Under the pieces are notes generated by a model that was not told the DNA's origin, did no database searches, and saw only the letters and a program-made list of their open reading frames with translations. A DNA stretch of 64,000 nt from an uncultured beta proteobacterium (lineage in GTDB: Bacteria; Pseudomonadota; Gammaproteobacteria; Burkholderiales; SG8-39): assembly GCA_903859155.1 (NCBI GenBank), contig CAIOLO010000074.1:29890-93889 (forward strand), written 5' to 3'. How positions within the stretch are numbered: the stretch's first letter is position 1; every line of letters starts with the position of its first letter. This document shows positions 43,999 to 51,547 of the stretch, one piece after another. Position numbers and translations under genes: made by a program.

Positions 43999-45864
43999 AT
44001 GAAATTCAATGCGACAAAAATAGGACTGAAACTGATCATCGCGGTGGGCATAGTGACCATTGCGATTATTGGCGCTTTTGCCTATTTCAGCATCAGCGCG
44101 CAAAGTGACGCGCTGCTTTCCCAGGCGGGCATACACGCAAACAAGTTGAGCGATGCCATAAAAAACAGCACCCTGACAGGCATGCTCGAGAACAAAAAGG
44201 AAGAAATCCACTCGATCATAAATACCGTCTCGCACGAACCGAGCATCGTGGAAATCCGGATCCTGAACAAGGAAGGGGTGGTGACGTTTTCTTCCCAGGA
44301 GAATCTGATCGGGAAGATGGTTGATAAGCGCGCTGAAAGTTGTTACGCGTGCCACACGGAGAACCAACCCCTGCAAAAGCTTTCCATCGACGAAAGAATG
44401 CGCATCTACAAGATCAGCGAAGATTCGCCCCGCATCCTTGCCGTCATCAATCCCATATACAACGAGCCCTCCTGTTATCAAGCGCAGTGTCATGCGCACA
44501 CCAAGGAGCAGACCGTCCTGGGGGTGCTTGATATCAAAATGGACCTGAAGGATGTGGATCGGCAGATCGAAGACAGCAAAATGAGGTTGATCATATTTGC
44601 CGTCCTGGCAATCCTCGCCTTGAGCCTTTTTATCGCCTATTTCGTCAGAAAGTGGATCGGCATACCTGTAAGTGAGCTGGTCAAAGCGACCAATCAGGTC
44701 AGTTCAGGCAACTTGAATTACACCATTGAAAATCCGGGTAAAGATGAACTCGGTGTTCTGGCCAGGTCGTTCAACAAGATGACCAAGAATCTCGCCGATG
44801 CCAAGCTGCAGCTGTTTCAGTCCGACAAAATGGCATCGCTGGGCCGGCTTGCGGCAGGGGTGGCGCACGAGATCAATAACCCGCTCACGGGGGTATTGAC
44901 CTACAGCAGCTTTCTTCTCAAGAGGACAAAAGACGACCCCGAGTTGCAGGAAAGCCTGGAAGTAATAGTCAGGGAAACCATCCGCAGCAGGGAGATTGTC
45001 AAAGGTCTGCTTGATTTTTCGCGCCAGTCAGTCCCCAAGAAGCACAGCGCCGACATCAATAAAATCGTCAAATGCGCTCTGGAAGTCGTTGGCAGTCAAT
45101 TGGAACTCAAGCGGATCGAGCTTGACGTGCATTTTGACGACTCCCTGCCGGAAATCGCAGTCGACGCCAATCAGATCCAGCAGGTCTTTATAAATCTGCT
45201 GGCCAACGCCGGAGACGCAATTGGCGAAAGCGGGGGCAGGATTGCGGTCAATCTTTCCCGGATTTCCCTGTCGGCGCATGGCCTGGCGCCCATCAAGGCG
45301 GCCAACTGCCCGAAGAAGCACGACCTCATGGATAGCGACATACGCAGTTACGGGCTGCCAACGATAAGAGTCAAAGTCATTTCAAATGGCAGCGAAGGCA
45401 TCATAAATCTGGACCCGGTCTACGGGAAGCATCGGCACCAGTACGGAATAGGAATTGAAAAGGGCAGGAAGCTCGAGGTTGCATGTCCCCAATGCAATAT
45501 TTCATTGATAGAAGAAAACGTTCCATGTCCAAAATGCGGGTCGGGGGTTTACGCTTTCGAAGTGCCGCCGCATGGAACCCTGGAAGGCTGCACCAACCCC
45601 GAATGTGACTGGCAAAGGTGCCAGGCCATGGATGAGGCAGGGCATAAGGACTACATCGAAGTCAAGGTGAGGGATACGGGGCAGGGAATTCCCAATGAGG
45701 ATTTATCCAGAATATTTGAACCGTTTTACACCACGAAGGGTCAGCGCGGAACCGGTCTGGGACTCGCGGTGACCTGGGGCATTATTGACAACCATAACGG
45801 AACAATAGACGTAGAAAGCGAGCTTGGAAAAGGAACAACCTTCAGCATTCACCTGCCTTTATGA
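43999..45864 (+). CDS. Sensor histidine kinase with periplasmic haem-c motifs and a Cys-rich insertion in the ATPase domain
   Basis: 621 residues from the ATG at 43999; an upstream TTG at 43942 is possible, and neither has a strong RBS. TM1 is about residues 10-32. The periplasmic part contains CYACH (115-119) and CYQAQCH (159-165), a CxxCH plus CxxxCH pair suggesting covalent haem and redox sensing. TM2 is 197-216, followed by HAMP. HisKA has the phospho-acceptor His290 (GVAHEINNPLTG); the N-box is NLLANAGDAI (399-408). Between N-box and G1 (DTGQGIP) about 130 residues are inserted with CPQC, CPKCG, CTNPEC and a further Cys: a zinc-ribbon-like element. GTGLGLAVTWGI ends the ATPase core. Confidence 0.9.
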   Translation: MKFNATKIGLKLIIAVGIVTIAIIGAFAYFSISAQSDALLSQAGIHANKLSDAIKNSTLTGMLENKKEEIHSIINTVSHEPSIVEIRILNKEGVVTFSSQENLIGKMVDKRAESCYACHTENQPLQKLSIDERMRIYKISEDSPRILAVINPIYNEPSCYQAQCHAHTKEQTVLGVLDIKMDLKDVDRQIEDSKMRLIIFAVLAILALSLFIAYFVRKWIGIPVSELVKATNQVSSGNLNYTIENPGKDELGVLARSFNKMTKNLADAKLQLFQSDKMASLGRLAAGVAHEINNPLTGVLTYSSFLLKRTKDDPELQESLEVIVRETIRSREIVKGLLDFSRQSVPKKHSADINKIVKCALEVVGSQLELKRIELDVHFDDSLPEIAVDANQIQQVFINLLANAGDAIGESGGRIAVNLSRISLSAHGLAPIKAANCPKKHDLMDSDIRSYGLPTIRVKVISNGSEGIINLDPVYGKHRHQYGIGIEKGRKLEVACPQCNISLIEENVPCPKCGSGVYAFEVPPHGTLEGCTNPECDWQRCQAMDEAGHKDYIEVKVRDTGQGIPNEDLSRIFEPFYTTKGQRGTGLGLAVTWGIIDNHNGTIDVESELGKGTTFSIHLPL

Positions 45865-45928
45865 GTCCTGTTTGAATGACCCGTATTTTTAAATGCCTTA
45901 ATTGGCGATCTGCCGGAGCGAACTCAAA

Positions 45929-47227
45929 ATGACCGGAACGAAGTTCCATACAAATCTGATTATTGCGGCCAGGATTGCACTGGCGGTAGCAGTGTTCACA
46001 GTTACCAGCCTGGCAGCGCGCGCCGCCGACAGCGCTCGTACCCAACTCGACGAGCAATGCCTTGCCTGCCATTCCGCCGAGGGCCTGGAGATGAAGCTTG
46101 GGGACGGAGGCAAACTTGCCCTGCAGGTGGATGGAGCGGCTTTTGCGAAATCGGTCCATAGCAAGATCGGCTGTGCCGTATGCCACGCCAATACATCCTT
46201 CGAGAACCATCCTCCGGTCAAGAAAAAGATAGCCTCGGGACGCGAATACTCCCTGGGGATGAACAAGGTCTGCGCAAATTGTCATGCGCCGGCGGTCAAG
46301 CTCTATGAGGGCAGCATTCATGCTTCTCTTATCCGCGACGGAAACAGTTGGGCGCCTTCCTGCACTGACTGCCACAGCCCGCATGCGGTGATGGCAGGTG
46401 CGACTTACAATCCGGCAAAGGGAACCCCGTGCAGCAAGTGTCACGATGCGGTGTTCACCGCGTATTCGGGCAGCGTCCATGGAAAGGCCACGCTGGCCTG
46501 TTCCAACTGCCACCGCGCCCACGACGTAGGCTCGCCTACCGCTGGAGACCAGGTAAAGAACGCCTGTCTTGGGTGCCACGAGGATGCACAGGACAAGCAC
46601 CAGAAATGGCTGCCCAATGCCAAGCGCCATTTCGATGCGGTATCCTGCCCGGCCTGCCATTCTCCGCAAGCCAAGCGCAAGGTCGACCTGAGGCTTTACG
46701 ACAACCTGGCGCAGCAGTCAGTGATGGAAAAGGCAGGTGTGCCCCAGTTCGAAAGCCGGGCCCGCTCGGCCGACAAGAAGGGCGCCGGTCTGGACGCCAT
46801 GGCCCTGCACAGCCTGTTGCGCGAATTCAATCGCGATGTCGGTGACAGCAAGACCACGTTGCGAGGCCGCCTGGAGGTCAGCAGTGGTGTCGAGGCGCAT
46901 CAACTCGCGCCGAGCACCCTGGCAATCCGGGATTGCGCAAAATGCCACCAGCAAGGCGCCGATCCGTTCCAGAGCGTCACGGTCTCCATCGTCGGTCCGG
47001 ACGGCAGGCCGGTGCGTTATGGCGCGCAGCCGGAAGTCCTCAACTCCATCATTTCCGTGGATTCACTGAGCGGCTTTTACGCCATCGGCGGTACCCGGAT
47101 CAAACTGCTGGATTGGCTGCTCGCCCTTGCGGTTATGGGTGGCATTGGCGTGCCGATGGGCCATATGACGATCAGATGGCTGTTCCGCAAGTATGCAAAG
47201 AAGATCACCGGGCAGGCTGATTCTTGA
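45929..47227 (+). CDS. Nonahaem c-type cytochrome with C-terminal membrane helix
   Basis: 432 residues from the ATG at 45929; a TTG at 45902 is open upstream. Signal peptide 1-34 ends ARAADS. Nine CxxCH motifs: CLACH, CAVCH, CANCH, CTDCH, CSKCH, CSNCH, CLGCH, CPACH, CAKCH. SVHSKIGCAVCH and SVHGKATLACSNCHRAHDV are repeats typical of the CbcL/DmsE-like multihaem group. The C-terminal helix (LLDWLLALAVMGGIGVPMGHM) anchors it. With the cytochrome b gene 78 bases downstream it makes a split version of the nonahaem-c/b protein encoded at 55258-57252. Confidence 0.9.
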   Translation: MTGTKFHTNLIIAARIALAVAVFTVTSLAARAADSARTQLDEQCLACHSAEGLEMKLGDGGKLALQVDGAAFAKSVHSKIGCAVCHANTSFENHPPVKKKIASGREYSLGMNKVCANCHAPAVKLYEGSIHASLIRDGNSWAPSCTDCHSPHAVMAGATYNPAKGTPCSKCHDAVFTAYSGSVHGKATLACSNCHRAHDVGSPTAGDQVKNACLGCHEDAQDKHQKWLPNAKRHFDAVSCPACHSPQAKRKVDLRLYDNLAQQSVMEKAGVPQFESRARSADKKGAGLDAMALHSLLREFNRDVGDSKTTLRGRLEVSSGVEAHQLAPSTLAIRDCAKCHQQGADPFQSVTVSIVGPDGRPVRYGAQPEVLNSIISVDSLSGFYAIGGTRIKLLDWLLALAVMGGIGVPMGHMTIRWLFRKYAKKITGQADS

Positions 47228-47305
47228 AAAACACGGACTCAAGCCTGGCAAAGTCATCGAGTCGTCTCGTTGGCGCCGAAGATAAAAAGTAAAAGGAACA
47301 AAGCA

Positions 47306-47944
47306 ATGGAAAGAATCTACGTTCACCCGCTTCCCGTCAGGATCTGGCACTGGATCAACGCGCTTGGATTCGTGGCCATGATCGCCACCGGGTTCCAGAT
47401 CCGCTATATCGGACTGGTCGATTTCATGTCGTTCCGGACATCGGTGGTCCTGCACGAATGGATCGGATTTGTGCTCATCGGCAATTTCTTCATCTGGCTG
47501 CTCTTTTACCTGTTTTCAGACAAGATCCGGGTGTATCACCCGGAGCTAAGCCCGATGAAGCATTTTCAGGCGAGCTTCCGCCAGGCGATGTTCTACGGCT
47601 ACGGGATTTTCAAAGGCGAGCCCAATCCCCACCACGTGAGCGTCTACGAAAAATTCAACTCCATGCAAAGCATGAGTTACCAGGTGATCATGCTGCTGCT
47701 GGTGCCTATCCAGTTCTATACGGGGGTGCTGTTGTGGGACGTCAAGCGTTTCTCCGGCATGATCGATTTGCTCGGTGGTGTACGGGTGGTGGACACGGCC
47801 CACGTGCTGATCTTTATTTTCTTCTCGGGATTTATTTTCATGCACATCTACCTTGCGACCCTCGGACATACGCGGATGGCGCACATCAAATCCATGTTCA
47901 CCGGTTATGAGGAAATCGAAGAACCCCATGGCGGGGGCAAGTGA
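47306..47944 (+). CDS. Di-haem cytochrome b (HydC/CbcL b-domain type)
   Basis: 212 residues from the ATG at 47306, which has AAGGAA at good spacing; an in-frame upstream start at 47270 would add 12 polar residues. Four hydrophobic helices. Probable haem-b histidines: HPLPVRIWHWINALGF, VVLHEWIGFVLIG, VVDTAHVLIFIFF and FIFMHIYLATLGH. These follow the prokaryotic cytochrome b561 / Ni,Fe-hydrogenase b-subunit pattern. It would oxidise quinol or reduce quinone and exchange electrons with the nonahaem protein upstream. Last gene of the forward cluster; convergent with the NtrC-type regulator. Confidence 0.88.
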   Translation: MERIYVHPLPVRIWHWINALGFVAMIATGFQIRYIGLVDFMSFRTSVVLHEWIGFVLIGNFFIWLLFYLFSDKIRVYHPELSPMKHFQASFRQAMFYGYGIFKGEPNPHHVSVYEKFNSMQSMSYQVIMLLLVPIQFYTGVLLWDVKRFSGMIDLLGGVRVVDTAHVLIFIFFSGFIFMHIYLATLGHTRMAHIKSMFTGYEEIEEPHGGGK

Positions 47945-48068
47945 TCGAAGCCATTGCTTCGGGCTGTCCGGTCGAAGGCCCCTATCCCTTCCGGATTCTG
48001 GATTGATTGCAGCCCAGGCAGGGGTGGCGGGGCTGCGCCAGGCGCCTTAAGCGCCTAGGCCGCCGGAA

Positions 48069-49496
48069 TCAGTCTGCTTCCTGGGCGTCAGGGTCCTGCT
48101 CGGTTCCGCGGATGCGGATATCGTACTTTTTCATCAGCGCCTGGAAATTGGCGCGCTGCATGCCGGTTTCTTCCGCGCTGCGCGTCACGTTCCAGGCGTT
48201 TCGTTTCAACGCCTCGACAACGAACAGTTTTTCGATATTTTCGACCGACTTTTCGCGGGTGAGCTTTTTGATGCGTTTGAGTTCGTCGCTGGTTCTGGGT
48301 GCATCGAGTTCAAGCGCCGGGGCTGCTTCGACGATGTTGGTCAGATGAGCCTGGCGAACCACATGGTCGGAGGCGAGGATCACCGCGCGGTTGATGGTAT
48401 TTTCGAGTTCACGCACGTTGCCGGGCCAGTCGTGGTGCATCAAGGCGCTCATGGCCCCTTCCGAAAACTCAGTGACTTTTTTCCCCAGTTCCTCGCTGAA
48501 AACCTTCAGAAAATGAAAGGCGAGGGGAGCGATGTCGTCGTGTCGTTCGCGCAGCGGCGGCACCGGGATCGGGAAAATGTTGATGCGATAGTACAGGTCC
48601 TCGCGGAAGGTTCCCTCGGCGATCATCGCCTTGAGGTCCTTGTTGGTGGCGGTGATCAGCCTGAAGTTGGCACTCTGGGTGCGGGTGTCCCCCACCGCCT
48701 TGAATTCCTTTTCCTGGATGACACGCAGGAGCTTGGCCTGGGTGGTCATGGATATGTTGCCGATTTCATCAAGGAACAGGGTGCCGCTGCCGGCAACCTC
48801 GAACATGCCCTTCTTGTTGGACACGGCGCCGGTAAATGAGCCTTTGACGTGCCCGAACATCTCGCTCTCCAGGAGGTTCTCGCTCAGGGAATTGCAGTCT
48901 ACGGCGACAAAGGCTTTGTCCTTGCGCAGACTGTTGTAGTGGATTGCGCGCGCAATCAATTCCTTTCCGGTACCGCTCTCGCCGGTCAGCAGGACGGTGC
49001 TATTGGTAGGCGCGCACTTCGCGATCAGGCCATAGACGCCTTGCATCTGCGGACTGGCCCCGTAGATATTTTCAAAGCGGTATTTGGAGCTGACCTCGCT
49101 TCTCAAGGCGAGGTTCTCCTGCAACAGCGCGCGCCGCTCAAGAGCGCGCTGCACCACCACTTTGAGCTCGTCCGGGTCAAACGGCTTGGGAAGGTAATCG
49201 AAGGCACCGAGCTTCATCGATTTCACCGCGGTGTCGATTTGCGACAGGCCGGTGACCATGATGACATCGATATCGGGATGTGTTTCCTTCACCCTGCGCA
49301 ACACCTCCAGCCCGTCCATCTTCGGCATCATGATGTCCAGGATCAGCACATCGAAGTGCCCCTCGTCGATCTTCTTGAGCGCCTCCATGCCGCTTTGAAC
49401 CGCTTCCACGGTCTTGTCCTCATCATCGCCCAGAATGCGCATACAGCTGCGAATGACGATTTCTTCGTCGTCGACCACCAGTATCCTGGACTTCAT
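48069..49496 (-). CDS. NtrC-family sigma-54-dependent response regulator
   Basis: 475 residues. Receiver: ILVVDDEEIVIRSCMRIL, phospho-acceptor Asp in VLILDIMMPKMDGLEVLRR, YLPKPFDPDELK. AAA+ domain: Walker A GESGTGKELIARAIHYNS, the sigma-54 loop GSFTGA (GAFTGA in most members), Walker B GTLFLDEIG, and the sensor region LYYRINIFPIPVPPLRER. C-terminal Fis-type HTH: NAWNVTRSAEETGMQRANFQ. The Ala-to-Ser change in the GAFTGA loop occurs in some active regulators. The kinase gene upstream overlaps by four bases, so the two are a pair. Likely targets are sigma-54 promoters such as that at 37556. Confidence 0.94.
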   Translation of the reverse strand: MKSRILVVDDEEIVIRSCMRILGDDEDKTVEAVQSGMEALKKIDEGHFDVLILDIMMPKMDGLEVLRRVKETHPDIDVIMVTGLSQIDTAVKSMKLGAFDYLPKPFDPDELKVVVQRALERRALLQENLALRSEVSSKYRFENIYGASPQMQGVYGLIAKCAPTNSTVLLTGESGTGKELIARAIHYNSLRKDKAFVAVDCNSLSENLLESEMFGHVKGSFTGAVSNKKGMFEVAGSGTLFLDEIGNISMTTQAKLLRVIQEKEFKAVGDTRTQSANFRLITATNKDLKAMIAEGTFREDLYYRINIFPIPVPPLRERHDDIAPLAFHFLKVFSEELGKKVTEFSEGAMSALMHHDWPGNVRELENTINRAVILASDHVVRQAHLTNIVEAAPALELDAPRTSDELKRIKKLTREKSVENIEKLFVVEALKRNAWNVTRSAEETGMQRANFQALMKKYDIRIRGTEQDPDAQEAD

Positions 49497-51121
49497 TGAC
49501 TGCTCCTGCTGTTTTGCGCGTCACCCGCCGGAGGTTCCAGCGGGAGATAGATACGGAAGGTAGAGCCCTTGCCGAGCTCACTATCGACTTCGATGACCCC
49601 GCCATGAGACTTGACAATCCCGTGACTGACCGACAGCCCCAGGCCGGTTCCCTTGCCGACCTCTTTCGAGGTGAAGAAGGGATCGAAAATTCGCTTGAGG
49701 TTGCCCTCCGGTATTCCGCACCCGGTATCGATTATCGAGATCTCCACCATGGGTACCGGTTCCCTGCCCGGTTCCGGGCTTCTGGCCTCCGCTGAGCGGC
49801 GCGTTCGGACGGTGATGTTGCCTTCGTTCTCGATCGCATGCAAGGCATTGACCAGCATGTTCATGATCACCTGCTTGATCAGGTCGGCGTCGACCCAAAT
49901 CGGGGCCAGTTCACGGTCCAGCTCCATGGCGATTTCGACATCGCTGAACGACGCCGGGCGCTCGACGATGCGCGCCGTGTCTTCGATCACCTTGTTGATA
50001 TCGGCGAACTTCTTTTCCGGGGTTTTCTCGCGCGCGAAGTCCAGCAGCCTTCTGATGATGGCGGCGCAGCGCTTGGTTTCCTTGATCACCAGATCCAGGT
50101 CTTCGGCATCGGCACTGCCATCGGGCATTTTTTTGCGCAACAGCGAGGTGAAAGTAAGCACCCCGGTCAACGGATTGTTCAGTTCATGCGCGATGCCGGC
50201 GGCGAGCAATCCCACCGAGGCCAGTTTTTCAGTGCGTGCGGTTTCGGCTTCGGCAATGCGCAACTCCTGGGTTCTCTTTTCCACTTTCTGTTCCAGCGTA
50301 TGGGCCCAATCGCGAAGCTCGGACTGGGAGCTTTTGAGCGCCAGGGTCATGGCATTGAAGGATCCGGCCAGCTGGCCGAATTCATCGCCGCTGCGCACCG
50401 GGATGGTCTGCTCCAGATTCCCCGAGGAGAGCCGGCTGGCGCCGGTTTCAAGGTCGCGCAGGGGCACGTAGACCAGGCGGTGGACGAAAAACCCGACACC
50501 CAGCGCGACAATCAGGATGAATCCCGCGGACAGGGCGGCCATGGTGATGGCGCTGGTGCGCATGTTGCGATCGATGGTATCCAGTGAATAGACGACATCC
50601 AGCACGCCGAGAACCGGCGTGGATTTCTTGTGCTGGTGACAACTCGCGGTATAGCAGGAGGGCTCGTTGGGAATGACGTCCATGCTGCCCAGCATGCGCC
50701 GTCCATCCGGGGCGGCGAAGATCCGGGAGCGCTGGCCGTGCGAGGCCAGTTCCGGGGAGGTCTCGCTGCGATGGCAGAGCACGCAGGCCTCGGCTTTGCG
50801 GTCCACCGTGGTGCCAAGTTCGGGCGGGTAGGTGGTGTGAATGATGGTCCCGTCCTTGCGCAGTATCCGCACCTTTTCGATGCTCGCCTGGCTGCTCACG
50901 TCGCGGATGATGCTGTCCACATAGGCGGGCTGATTGGTCAGCATGGCAAAGCGGGTGCTTTTCTTGATCACGTCGGAAATCTGCGCGACATGGTCCACCG
51001 CTCCGCGCAACAGTTCATCGCGCTGGTGCTGCACCACCAGCAGGGTGAAGGCAAACATCGCCAGCGTCAGCGCGAGCGCCAGGTAGAAAACGACTTTGAA
51101 TTTCAGGGTTCTCGAGCGCAT
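49493..51121 (-). CDS. Sensor histidine kinase with periplasmic haem-c motifs
   Basis: 542 residues from the ATG complement at 51119-51121; a TTG at 51133 is possible. TM1 about 8-31. Periplasmic region: CVLCH (113-117) and CYTASCH (156-162), the same CxxCH plus CxxxCH layout as the kinase at 43999, with the shared phrase NEPSCY...CH and VLGVLDV. TM2 about 188-212, HAMP, HisKA GIAHELNNPLTGVLTF, N-box NMLVNALHAI, DTGCGIPEGN, GTGLGLSVSHGI. Unlike its partner it has no Cys-rich insertion. It is translationally coupled to the NtrC-type regulator and lies downstream of mtrAB on the same strand. Confidence 0.92.
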   Translation of the reverse strand: MRSRTLKFKVVFYLALALTLAMFAFTLLVVQHQRDELLRGAVDHVAQISDVIKKSTRFAMLTNQPAYVDSIIRDVSSQASIEKVRILRKDGTIIHTTYPPELGTTVDRKAEACVLCHRSETSPELASHGQRSRIFAAPDGRRMLGSMDVIPNEPSCYTASCHQHKKSTPVLGVLDVVYSLDTIDRNMRTSAITMAALSAGFILIVALGVGFFVHRLVYVPLRDLETGASRLSSGNLEQTIPVRSGDEFGQLAGSFNAMTLALKSSQSELRDWAHTLEQKVEKRTQELRIAEAETARTEKLASVGLLAAGIAHELNNPLTGVLTFTSLLRKKMPDGSADAEDLDLVIKETKRCAAIIRRLLDFAREKTPEKKFADINKVIEDTARIVERPASFSDVEIAMELDRELAPIWVDADLIKQVIMNMLVNALHAIENEGNITVRTRRSAEARSPEPGREPVPMVEISIIDTGCGIPEGNLKRIFDPFFTSKEVGKGTGLGLSVSHGIVKSHGGVIEVDSELGKGSTFRIYLPLEPPAGDAQNSRSSQ

Positions 51122-51547
51122 CCTGTCCCTCAAGCTCCTGCCGGGCCGACCGGGAAGTCGAATGTGCGTGTGCGTCGTTGGGAAGCCATGACCGATCTGG
51201 TTCGCAAATTGAACTCGAATGACCCGGATATTCCGGGAACGGTCAGGCTAGCAGGTTGCCGACGATGCCGGTTTGACCTGCATTAAATGATGGATTGGTG
51301 ACCGCTCATTGCGTCGAACCGGACCCGCCGTTGGCAATGAGATGCGATTAACGAGTCCGTTGTGGTGAAACCGAGGCGGCACCCCGGGGATCGCTGTGAA
51401 GCGGCGGGATACCGTGCGGGCGGTACTCAGGCGGTTGCTAAGCCGATCCGTAAATTTGCGGACCCCAAAATGCAACAAGCGCCTTGTAACAGGCGCTTGT
51501 CTGGTTGGCGGCGTCAAGGTAACGCCGCCCTTGCGGATGGAAAAGCC
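51122..51547. other. Spacer between mtrB and the kinase gene
   Basis: About 425 bases with no convincing gene. Besides the two hairpins described separately it holds TTGACCTGCATTAA (51273-51286), which differs from the FNR consensus TTGAT-N4-ATCAA at two of ten positions and sits about 158 bases before the kinase start. No clear -10/-35 pair was found for the kinase operon. Confidence 0.4.
51475..51529 (-). terminator. Tandem hairpins downstream of mtrB
   Basis: Two perfect stems: ACAAGCGCC (51475-51483) with GGCGCTTGT (51492-51500), and GGCGGCGT (51507-51514) with ACGCCGCC (51522-51529). They begin 19 bases after the mtrB stop. On the mtrB strand the second stem is followed by TTGCATTTTG rather than a clean T-run, so partial termination or mRNA 3'-end protection is as likely as full termination. 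Confidence 0.55.

Noticed and set aside
48040..48056. AGGCGC-CTTAA-GCGCCT as a terminator between cytochrome b and the NtrC-type gene
   Set aside because: Stem of six with no T-run on either strand; may still be a weak pause, but not supportable as a terminator.
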